Shown: in pieces, positions 12,401-22,162 of the stretch | Layout of the letters: each line of letters starts with the position of its first letter | Numbering within the stretch: the stretch's first letter is position 1 | Assembly: GCA_903772945.1 (NCBI GenBank) | Contig: CAICTM010000196.1 | Location: 1-64,000 of the forward strand | From: Seminavis robusta | Lineage: Eukaryota > Bacillariophyta > Bacillariophyceae > Naviculales > Naviculaceae | Length of the DNA stretch: 64,000 nt | Direction: 5' to 3' | Position numbers and translations under genes: made by a program | The notes under the pieces: model-generated | What the model was told of the DNA's origin: nothing | What the model saw: only the letters and a program-made list of their open reading frames with translations | Databases searched by the model: none

Positions 12401-14504
12401 AGGGAGACGTGTCGGGCGACTTGGGTTTTTCCACGGGAAGGCGGGTGGGCGTGGTTACAACAGGCGAGTCCTTTGTAGGGGAAGGACTTAGAGGAGGACG
12501 TCTTTGCTGGTCCATGAAGGAAGGTTGTGGAAGACGGCTTTGGTTGGCAGGAGCAGGAGACTGATTCACAGCCGAGCTGGTCAGCCGATTGCTGTTTGTA
12601 ATGGTTTGCAATCCATTCATAGAGAATGATGCTGGATTATTTGTCGATGCCGGTCGTGAGTGAGGTCTTGGAGTTGTGACAAAGGGAGACTTGTTGGGCA
12701 ACTTGGATCTGTCCACAGGAAGGCAGGTGGGCGTGGTTACAATGGCCGAGTCCTTTGTGGGGGAAGGACTATTTTGTAGAGGGGGGCGACTTCGGTTGTC
12801 ACGAGCAGGAGACTCATTGATAAAACGATGCAAACCACCATGCCGGGACTGGAGAGACTTCATATTCGCTGACACAGGCTTGGTGCGATCCAAAGAAGCC
12901 GTTTCGGAAGGATCCAAAGTGCTAGCATCTTTTGAAGGATCCAAGGAATCTGTCTTGGAATCATGTTGGGAGGCGGTGGATCCAGCTTCCACAGTAGCCT
13001 TGATGAGGGTATTGTCTTCGGCATTGTCTTGGCTCTCCAATATGGTCTCGGCAAGGTTCTCCGTGGCTTGGTCGGAAGGTGAAACTTGCAAGTTGGGAGT
13101 ACCATTTAAGAGGGCATGAGCAAGCTCTTGAATCATAGGACTTGCGTTAGAACTCACGACAGGGGGTGGACTCCACCTATCCCGTAGTAGAGGGTGTACG
13201 GGTGGCAGGGGACGTGTCGGTGGACGTGTAGGTTGAATGGCTGCGGCTGCATCTATTGGTCGGCTGGGGTGACTTGTATCTGTTCCCTAAGAAAAGCAGA
13301 ATAGAAAACAAAGGGTTAGACTTCAATCGAGAGCAAAAGCAAAGCAAAAAAGGCTGCATGCATGCATGCCACTTTGGTTCAGCGAAGTGAAGAAGGATAG
13401 GCTTTGTAAAGTTTCCACCCCCTCCACTTCCAACGCCGTTTATGTTGACTCGCAAGGAGCAAAGAATTACTGATGGCACGCATGCATGCGAACACTGGTG
13501 GACCGTACCTGTTTGACGCGATCAGCTGACCGACTCGTGCTATTCGAAGAAGCATGCTTGCCAGTGGACTTGATCTTGTTGTTGTGCTTTGGCGCGGCAA
13601 CGGCTGACTGACTGGTGCTCCTTGACTGAGAAGAGGAAGCTCTTGCATCGTTGACGCGATCAGCTGACTGACTGGTGCTCCTTGACTGAGAAGAGGAAGC
13701 CCTTGCATACTGGGATCGAGCAGGAGGATGCCGATAATTGGTTTGATTCTGTTGAGACCGTCCATGCTGACGCCAATCACGGTCGGCCATTGTCCAGTTG
13801 GGTTGCTGATGATTACTGGACCGTTGCTGATGGTGCTGAGGATTGTGAACCCGACGAGGTCGATTCTGATGATGCTCACGCCGACCACGGTGATGGTGAT
13901 GCTGAGACTTTGCGCCCATGGACTTGTTGTATTTTCGATTATTCTGCTTGCGGTCAACGGTTACAAACTTGTTGTTGTGATTTTTGTTGGAATTTGGCAC
14001 GGCAACGGCTGACCAACTGCTCGATTGAGATGATGATGTTCTTGCGACAGGAGGCTGACTTGAATTCCGGTGCTCATGAGGAGGTCTAGAGACGTTTAGA
14101 GAAGGAGGCGGCGCCATTGTCAAGTTGCTCGAATTGCGCGGATTGCTGCTTGAAACGGTTTCTTTTGGATTGAGATTCTTTTCGGAGGCTGGAAGAGCGC
14201 TTGCAACAGCTGGGGAAGGAGGACCTCGCTTGGCGTTCGCAGGATTTGAGTTTTGGGGAAGTTTAGGAGGCTGGGCCATGGTAGAAGATGCTGGAGGCTG
14301 GGCCATGGTGGAAGATGCTTGAGTGCTGGCAACGTCTGGGAAAGTTCCGAAGAGAGGAGGAGTGCTTTCAACGGCTGGGTCCGTCATGGAGGAAGGAGGA
14401 GCACTGGAGGAAGGAGATGCTTGATTTTGAGGAGGAGGAGGAGGAGGAGGAGGTTGCTTGGCGTTCGGAGGAGGTTTGGGAGGAGGCTTTCGAGGCGGCG
14501 TCAT
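6483..14504 (-). CDS. giant disordered protein with C39/papain-like C-terminal domain
   Basis: Four exons join in frame: 13509-14504, 12345-13286, 7635-12240 and 6483-7525, giving 2,528 residues. The donors are GTACGG, GTACGT and GTAAGT; the last junction splits a Cys codon. Residues 1-332 are Pro/Ser/Asn/His/Gln-rich. Residues 333-2181 are low-complexity Ser/Thr/Pro/Asp with a basic NLS-like run near 940 (TRRSRRRRRQKRRGPKGK) and an acidic tandem-repeat block at about 1780-1970. Residues 2182-2528 are globular: first a short SH3-like stretch, then CTAASLVYLLG (candidate nucleophile C2386) and QHVVAFYDGILIEP (candidate H2476). The Cys-then-His order and spacing resemble C39-like peptidases. 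No signal peptide, so probably nuclear or cytosolic. The peptidase call is structural guesswork; a catalytically dead fold or another papain-like clan is possible. Confidence 0.65.
8026..8118 (-). repeat. in-frame 45-bp duplication (15 residues)
   Basis: Two copies of a 45-bp unit starting at about 8029 and 8074 encode the repeated peptide APASGSGSTNSDD. The unit is a multiple of three, so the reading frame of the large gene is kept. Confidence 0.8.
8420..8708 (-). repeat. in-frame 102-bp minisatellite (34 residues)
   Basis: The string TTTGGGAGTGTC recurs at 8461, 8563 and 8665, an exact 102-bp period. Each unit encodes 34 residues of the type KKRPDGDDDDDDSSDD followed by TPKSGSNGAPKDC. It forms the acidic core of the large disordered protein. 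Confidence 0.85.
12236..12345 (-). repeat. duplicated intron, copy 1 (intron 12241-12344)
   Basis: The acceptor end of this intron and that of intron 13287-13508 are nearly identical over more than 55 bp, including the splice site TTTTCTTAG and the first exon bases GGAACAGATAC. The donor ends also share an ACACTGGTG string. Both downstream exons therefore begin Gly-Thr-Asp-Thr. Confidence 0.85.
13282..13510 (-). repeat. duplicated intron, copy 2 (intron 13287-13508)
   Basis: Partner of the intron at 12241-12344. It is longer (222 against 104 bp) because of an inserted segment containing (GCAT)n. The flanking coding sequence is also related, for example the LQSRxGxLHRFIN peptide in both downstream exons. 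Confidence 0.85.
13601..13720 (-). repeat. in-frame 60-bp duplication (20 residues)
   Basis: Two near-perfect 60-bp units at 13601-13660 and 13661-13720 encode ARASSSQSRSTSQSADRV-type peptides in the first exon of the large gene. Confidence 0.85.
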
Positions 14505-15214
14505 GGCTTGTTGTTGTTTGTTGTTGTAAAAGGGTAAAAAAAACAAGAGGTGTTTTCTGACTTGATGAAGTGCTTTTTGTGAGAGACTGAGAGAAACTTT
14601 TCACCAACCGAAACTTCACAAGAGGAAAACATCACACCAAAAAGAAACGGCACCAAATGAGAACCATTTTGAAAAAATCGCCCATGGTTTCATTTTTTGA
14701 AATAAAACAAAAATCAAAATCAAAATCAAATTCTTCACGATTGAATTCCAAAGTTCCAGAGTTTGTTTGGAGACAAGGGTAACGTCCTTTGGTAGGGTTA
14801 ACCCCAATGGTGTACATGTATTGTGGATGAACTCGATGGTGTGCCGTTGGATGAACCGCTGGTAAGATGGAGGCATCCTTCCTTCCTTCCCTTTCTTCGA
14901 CGGCAGGTACTGTAGAGTATCCAAGAACCACCATAGTGTCATGCCTTGATGCAGAGTTTCCAAGAACCATCATGTCATTATCCAACTTGACTGTCTAGTA
15001 GCGGTCAAGCAGAGGCCACTGTGTCAACAGGACCAACAGGAAGCGCCATCTTCTTGTCTTCGGTAACAGTATCTGGCGACAGCATCAAAAGTGGTTGAGG
15101 TTGGAGTCGAGGCGCTCAGTCAAAGATTTGCTGACACCCCGATCTTCTCGGAAATTAGGTTGGTGTTGCGTCAGTTGAGTGACGCTTAATAATTAACTTG
15201 TCAAATTACAGCCG

Positions 15215-16510
15215 GGTGATGGCAATCCGAGCCACAATTTGGACCTGAACCCATAGCTGGTACTACCGGGTAAAAAAACCCGAAGTAAGGCCAATAATAG
15301 GCAGCACACCCATAAGATAGGTTCGAAACTCATTTTTAACAATATGGCATCTCTGTTGCACCAATCACTCCATCTCTCCTCTAGCTAGCTATTGGTATGA
15401 TTGACAAATAAATTCACTGGTTGCTGCCGACTCATTGCTCGTTCCACCCCTTCTTCCGTTCAAGAGCCCAGCATCAAGATTTATTTCGTGAATGAGGTAT
15501 TCTCAGAGGTCACACAGAATACCACTCTCAGTAGCCCCAACTGGCTAGGCGGTAATAGTCGAGCAACACGAAACTCTTCTTGTTGCTGTTGGTTGGTTGT
15601 TGGTCTTGGCGACCATATCCCAGTGAATTGTCATGATGTGTTTTTCTTCTACAAAAGTGGATTGTTCCTCCCTAATGGTCTTGGCAACGGCGGTCAGTTC
15701 TTTTCAGAGGCCCAGAGTTGCCGTTTGGTGGCACGCGTTTTCAGCACCACCCACAGTTCAGATTTGGCTAGGCCAAAGATTTGACGCCCCCCTTGGCTGA
15801 AGGACAACTGATCAATGTGTAGAGTGAAATAAAACTGAACTATGAAAGCGGAATCTGTTGTTGCATTCGACCAGAGGTTGATTGTTGAGACGGGATAACT
15901 TCGAATCGAATGGTGGCGTGTATTCTTCGTTCCGAGGTACGGAGTGAGCAATCGCAAGCTTCCTCCGGTGGATTGGTCTTGGTCCCACAACTGAAAGTCG
16001 ACCACTTGGTTTTCGTCGTGCGTCGCTTGGAAAAGGGCCGATCGAATGTAGTACAGTAGCTGATGAGCCCGTAGTTTTTCCATTGCTCCTCTTGCCACCC
16101 TTTCCTGTATCCTGCCCTCCTCTGGAACCGATCCACACCATTGGCAGTCCACTCTAACCCCCAGATACCGGTAGTAACTTCGGAAATACAATTGGCAATC
16201 AGAGCCGCAATAGTGGAACCGGCAGGCAGCACACCCAATAAGATAGTTTAGAAACTCTTTTCTAATAATACAATAGGGCATCTCTGTTAGCCTCATGAAC
16301 AAAATCAATCTGAAGGTCCCACACCTGTATGCCCATCCGTAGATGGCCTGGTGTATTGTAAAGATGTGTTTCTACTACAAAAGTGGTCTTCATAGATCGC
16401 CATGATGTGTTTTCTACAACAAAGGATTGATTCTGTTCCGCTCCAATGGTCTTGGCAACGGCGGTCAGATTCTTTTCAGAGGCCCAAAGTCACTTCGTTG
16501 CTGTCGGTGG
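15215..16510. repeat. imperfect direct duplication, copies ~15215-15755 and ~16185-16510
   Basis: Two blocks appear in the same order in both copies. The first contains GGCAGCACACCC, AAGATAG and GCATCTCTGTT (15300-15360 and 16228-16290). The second contains CATGATGTGTTTT, CTACAA and TCTTGGCAACGGCGGTCAG (15632-15720 and 16390-16490). Copy two is shorter. No coding capacity is clear in either. Confidence 0.7.
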
Positions 16511-18095
16511 TCGTGGTATCGGTCGTTCCATCACTTCCATGGATGCTGTTCAAACCCTTGGCTTTTGTTGGTTGATGTTGATACGTTCAGCGACTAAGTA
16601 CTCCAGTGATGGAATTGTCAGTGAGTGAGAACGGAGATTGGACGGGTGTACGGTATAACTCCAAGTCGCACGTCTTCCAAGGATGTACCGAGAGATCACT
16701 CCGAAAAGATACCGTTTGGTTCTTGGACCGTGGCTTTGTTCTTTGAAAGATTCATTCTTCATTCCAAGGTTCATCGTTGGTTGCCACGCATTCGTTCATT
16801 CATTCATTCACAAGCTTCGCTTTAATACAATACGTCTTCGTCCCGAGTCAACATATCCACCGATGCAGGTATACTCTCTTAATGCTGTACCAAGAGTGGC
16901 AGGGAATAGATCCAGTCAGAGTGGAAAGACGAACAACATTGCACAACCAGGTAGCTTGCTCCCCACCACGTCATACCGTACCTACTTCGTTGATTCGATT
17001 CGTTGTCGTTGAGCTTGGATCGGCACTCTGGTGGTTTCACGTGGCAGTACTGTACCGTGGTAGGTGGCCATATTTCCTCGTGAGCGGGGTGTTTGCTGAG
17101 CTTGGTCGGTGCTCTGGTGGTGTGGAGACTTGCGGTAGTAGTGAGAGTTGCATTTCAATGGTCTCCCTCCTTCAATCATTCATGTACCACCATTGCATTG
17201 ACGGCTGCGTGGTGTTCGATCGTCGACGTTTGCAATGTGTTGGATGGTGCAACGGTGTAGGCAAATACGGAGGGGTGTATGCAATGGGTGCAACGGTTTT
17301 TATGGCAAAATGTGGAGTTGTGGCCTGGAAGGATCAGCATGCCAATGGACTGGCTTGCCAGGAGGGGCTTGCTGAGATTCAAATTTGAAGTACAGTACCT
17401 AGAGTATCGTATCTTGGTCCCGGTATCTGACCAGTATGTCAGGTAAAGCTGTTATGCGGCACGAATTCAGAAGCTGGACTGCATGCTCTCACTTTTCGGC
17501 TTCAAAAAGTTTCCATGTCCGAGCATACTACTCCCTGGTATCTCCCCACGGCCGATCTACGTACCGGTATCATACCGGTATCTATCTATCAGAGCTACTA
17601 CATACTGAGTAGATCTAGCTAGCAAGTAGCCACAGTGTAGTAGCGGTAGTCTACATTGTACCATAGGAGCTACCGTGCCGGCAGGTGCAATACATTTTAA
17701 AAAATCCTGGTGTAGAGTGGTCGGCTCCCCCGCTCTTTTCAACACCACTTGAGCTACTGTACGCATAGAGTCGAGACGAGTCTAGCAAGACTATGCATAC
17801 CGCTACCGGTAGCTGCGAACGTAACAACACCCATGCATGCATGGGACATGGATACGGTACATGTAAGTACAAAGGAATACTTCTAGGCTAGTAGCTACAT
17901 GTACTTACTCAGAACTCCGGTGTAGTTGCTTTTTTCGGCTGCCTTTGCCACTACAGCGTAGAATAATAACGGTACGACGACTGGCCACAACTTACTGTGG
18001 AAGCCCTCTGGACATATCGACATATCTACGATCAGGCCTCGAATGCGTGTTAGCAAGGCAGTGAAATAGCAGTGTTTAGCTATCGTCGATTACGC

Positions 18096-18273
18096 TGGCA
18101 TGTTTTAAGGGCATGTTTATTTATGGGCATGTCCAATCTTTTAAGGGCATGTTCTCTGGTGTTTCAATGAAGGCTTAAAGGCATGTTTTGAGGCATTAGG
18201 GGCATGTTTTAAGGGCATGTTTATTTAAGGGCATGTTTAAGGGCATGTTGAAGATTAAGGCATGTTTCAAACC
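18096..18273. repeat. TTAAGGGCATGTTT minisatellite
   Basis: At least nine degenerate copies of a unit around TTAAGGGCATGTTT, separated by short variable spacers, in non-coding DNA upstream of the DXS gene. Confidence 0.8.
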
Positions 18274-18349
18274 GTCCTCAGTCGTGGGAAGTTCAATTTT
18301 TTAAAAATCCTGAGTTCAAACCGTCGGACGGTCCAGCGTACGATGTACC

Positions 18350-18430
18350 AACGTTCAAAACTCCCTGATCAGGGTGCGGAATAACACACTGCTCGAAAAC
18401 TCCCTGATCAGGGTGCAGAATAAGTTTAAT
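18350..18430. repeat. twin palindromic element CTCCCTGATCAGGG
   Basis: The string AAAACTCCCTGATCAGGGTG occurs twice, about 40 bp apart, each containing the perfect palindrome CCCTGATCAGGG and followed by GAATAA. A TTCAAACCGTC string is also doubled just upstream. The DXS start codon lies about 250 bp downstream, so a regulatory role is possible but unproven. Confidence 0.6.
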
Positions 18431-18672
18431 CCTGAGCAGGACAAGGTGTGACTAAGATGAGGGACTCAACGTCATCCGCCTATTGAGCGTATCGTACTTC
18501 GGTCCACAACGCAATCGGCAACCCATCATCGTCATCCAGTAAGCCGCCACCACCTTGAAGTGGCTTTGGGTATAACCCCATCAACCCCACAATCACAAGG
18601 ACAAGGACAGAACACAATTTTCTGTTGCATTGGCGATATCACATTTGTTCTTTTAAAAAGCAGTCCATCACA

Positions 18673-21600
18673 ATGCGTTTCTCCAGTGCGTTCCTCTTCC
18701 TCTCTCTAACAACGGTAAGTCGGCTAGCCGTAAGCGCTACCAGCTCAGATACGGTTGAGTTTTCGTTGTGTTTGTACTGTATGTAACAACGATATTCGAA
18801 TTGAAGAGGAAGCAGATCATGCATGTGGAGACTCCAGATGCACCCGAAATGGTCGCTAAGCACAGGGTATCTTGGGAGCGCTAATGCGAAGTTCATGGAT
18901 CCAAGCAGGAAGCAGGAAGAATGGCGTTTGGAAGGGCTCTTGGATGTTGTTCCGTGGAGACGACTTCAGAAGTTGTTCGACCCACATCAAGCCCCAATGA
19001 ACAGCAAGGTCCTTCTTGTTACGATAGCTCTATTATCTCGCCATGACAGGCTACCCAAGCACTGTTGCGCCGGACCTGGCATGGCCCATGACCGCATCCA
19101 TCATCCATCATGGTGGATTTGTTCTTCCTGAATGTCAGTCGACTCATTCGACTAAATTTGCTTCCGATCGCGCGTGCATCGCGCGAACTTCCAAGTTCAA
19201 CAACCGGGTTCCGTATCTTTGAAGTTGACCTTTCATCCATGCCTCCTGGCTGGAGCTCTTGGTTTGAGAATCATGTTCCGACCTTGCCTCGAACCTAACT
19301 TGTATTGGACCGCCTTGACACCTTGCTGTATGACGCAACACTGACCAGATTTGTTGCTTGTTCTTCTTCTTCTTGTCAATCGAATCTTTGGCAAATCACC
19401 TCAACTCTTGACTTGACTGACTTGGTCCTGATTAAACTCCACTCGACTTTCTAAAGGCCGCGACTGCCTTCGTTCCCGTGGCCCAACACGCCGCCCGCAC
19501 CAGTCCCCTTTCGCAAGCGGCCGATGGCTCGAACATCCCAGGGCCTCCCTACTCGGGGCCCGCCGTCAAGCCCATCTTGGACTCGATCGAATCCCCGGAC
19601 GATATGAAGCGATTAGATATGCGTCAACTCAAGCAGGTATGTTTTCGTCGTCGAGAGCCCGTGCTCGGCCAATGCCTTCTGGTCCAGACACAGATGCTCA
19701 CTCGTTTTCGTCTCCCACCATTTCACTTGTCAACAATAAATACATAGTTGGCCAACGAAGTTCGATGGGAAGTCTTGGAATCCGTCTCCAAGACGGGTGG
19801 TCACTTGAGTTCGTCCTTGGGTGTCAACGAATTGACCGTGGCTCTCCACTACGTCTTTGACATGCCCGAGGACGACATTATCTGGGATGTCTCGCACCAA
19901 TGCTATGCTCACAAAGTCCTAACTGGACGTCGACACCGCATGTCCGGACTTCGACAGGCCGGTGGTATCTCTGGTTTCTGCAAGCGCAAGGAAAGTGAAT
20001 ACGATTCCTTTGGTGCTGGACATTCCACCACATCCATCTCGGCCGCACAGGGTATGAGCATTGCCAAATCCATGCTCGGTAAAAGAAAGAACAATTGCAT
20101 TGCTGTCATTGGTGATGGTGCCATTACCGGAGGTATGGCCTACGAAGCCATGAACTCGGCGGGATACTTGAAAAATAGAATGATTGTCATTCTCAACGAC
20201 AATGGACAAGTCAGTTTGCCCACTGGAACCCCCAGTGCCGGTGGTGTCGTGCCCGCCTCGCAGCTGTCGGCCTACACATCGAACTTGTTGGTCTCCAAAC
20301 CGTTCCAAGATTTCCGTTCCTTCGCCAAGAGCTTTAACAAATTGCTTCCCAGTCAAGTGCAAGATGTCAACAAACGTCTCGACGAATACGCTCGTGGTAT
20401 CGTGTCGGGAGGTACACTCTTTGAGGAATTGGGATTCTACTACGTCGGACCCGTGGATGGACATGATTTGGACAACATGATCCCCATTCTGGAAAAGCTC
20501 CGTGATTCCGACAGCAACAAACCCGTCTTGCTGCATCTCAAGACCGTCAAGGGATACGGATACCCACCTGCACTGGAGGCTTCCGATCGTATGCATGGTG
20601 TGGGCAAATTCAATCTTGGCACCGGTGTCCAAGTCAAGGGTAAATCCGTGGCTCCTTCGCTGACATCCATCTTTGCCAATGCATTGATTGATCAAGCCGC
20701 GGAAGATCGGTCCATTGTCGGTATCACTGCCGCCATGCCCGGTGGTACGGGAATGGATATTTTCGGACGACGATTCCCCAAACGTACCTTTGATGTGGGC
20801 ATTGCCGAACAACACGCCGTCACCATGGCTGCCGGTATGGCCTGCGAAGGATTAAAGCCATTCTGCTGCATCTACTCCACTTTTATGCAACGCGGATACG
20901 ATCAAGTTGTCCACGACGTGGCCATTCAAAACTTGCCCGTTCGAATGATTTTGGATCGTGCCGGATTGGTCGGTAACGATGGACCAACCCATCATGGATG
21001 CTACGACTTGGCGTACCTTGGTTGCATCCCCAAGTTGACCATCATGGCACCCAGTAATGAAATCGAATTGAGAAACATGGTTGCTACCTGTGCCGATTTT
21101 GATGATGGTCCTACTGTCCTTCGATACCCACGTGGAACTGGATACGGTGCCGAAACATTGGAAAAACTGTTCGGATACAAGTTGGAGAATGGTGAAGTTC
21201 CTACCAAGGGTAAGTCCAGCTGGAAAAGGGACGATGCGCTGTTGTGAGATATGACTAGGGACTAACAATGGAATTCTTGGCTATGCAGGAGAAATATTGG
21301 AAATCGGAAAGGGTTACATTGCACGCAGCATTGGTGGATTCAACAACAAGGAGTCTAGCAGCCGCGGCAAGTCTCGCAAGGACCGTGTTGCCATTCTTTC
21401 CTTCGGAACTCGTCTTCACGAATCTTTGCAGGCGGCCCAAGAAGTGGAAGACATGGATCCCAGTTTGGGTGTGACCGTTGCTGATGCTCGTTTCATGAAA
21501 CCTCTGGATGTGGATTTGGTGCGACAATTGGCTGATGAGCACTCGGTCTTGATCACCATTGAAGAAGGCTCCATTGGTGGATTTGGCGACCACGTGCTTC

Positions 21601-21812
21601 ACTTTTTGGCCTTGGATGGATTGATGGACGATGGCAACTTGAAGTTCCGTCCCATGGTTATCCCCGATACCTACTTTGAAACTGCCACGCAATATGAACA
21701 ATACGAACGGGCTGGACTCAACTCGGAGCACATTCGAGGCACCATCTTGCGATTGACAAAACGAATGAATGTCCCCGTTCTGGAAGAAGAGGAGGTGGAA
21801 GTTGAGAACTAG
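18673..21812 (+). CDS. dxs: 1-deoxy-D-xylulose-5-phosphate synthase, plastid precursor
   Basis: Catalyses condensation of pyruvate and glyceraldehyde-3-phosphate, the first step of the plastid MEP isoprenoid pathway, using thiamine diphosphate. Four exons join in frame: 18673-18714, 19457-19636, 19748-21209 and 21289-21812, giving 735 residues. Exon 1 encodes only [14 protein letters not shown], a signal-peptide core; exon 2 opens [11 protein letters not shown], an ASAFAP-like cleavage motif with a basic transit stretch, so import into the complex plastid is expected. Family marks: GHSTTSIS (from about 165), thiamine-diphosphate site GDGAITGG (196) with NDNGQ downstream, catalytic Glu in [10 protein letters not shown] (E428), and [15 protein letters not shown]. 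Length fits DXS plus leader. Intron 1 is 742 bp, far longer than the others here; the assignment of exon 1 is the least certain part. Confidence 0.92.
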
Positions 21813-22162
21813 GAAGAGCACGGTCGTTTCGCCGACTCAACATTGGGAGTGAGAACACAACGCTAGAAAACAAAACAGCACTGCTACAGCTTGTATGGAC
21901 GAGGTAGTTGGAGGCTGACCAAACTTGCATAATATTGTTTTTACAAAATGGCAGGCGGTGCCATGGCCACTATTACTACTCGGATAGATGCTTTTGTTGC
22001 AACCTGATTACTCCTGGCATAGCGCGATGAATAGGCACTACGAAAAGTTGCCGACGCTGCTGTTGCCTAAAACTCCCGTTGAGGGTTGTCGCCGTGAATG
22101 ATTGCCTATTTCGTTGGCTGGACACGACAGTGTTTCATCCCTTGCCCCCCGCAAGATCAGAT
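21813..22162. other. convergent 3' gap
   Basis: The 350-bp gap between the DXS stop codon and the stop codon of the next, convergent gene shows nothing beyond likely 3' untranslated sequence. Confidence 0.5.

Larger units (their letters stand above)
14505..18672. other. 4.2-kb intergenic with duplications
   Basis: No gene is supported. Open frames at 15694-16308 (minus) and 16777-17388 (plus) lack domains. The interval holds a dispersed duplication (15215-15755 and 16185-16510), a CATT run near 16793-16810, TACCGGTA palindromes near 17560, a GGGCATGTTT minisatellite and a repeated TGATCA palindrome. Confidence 0.5.

Noticed and set aside
15694-16308. Minus-strand open frame of 204 codons
   Set aside because: It begins at TTG, has no recognisable domain and lies across the duplicated non-coding blocks.
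16777-17388. Plus-strand open frame of 203 codons
   Set aside because: Starts within a CATT repeat and shows no domain, leader or plausible splice partner.
18823-19131. Open frame inside the first DXS intron
   Set aside because: No motif, and it does not connect in frame with DXS; it is treated as intronic.
19919-20815. Minus-strand open frame opposite DXS
   Set aside because: It is an antisense shadow of a strongly conserved enzyme exon.
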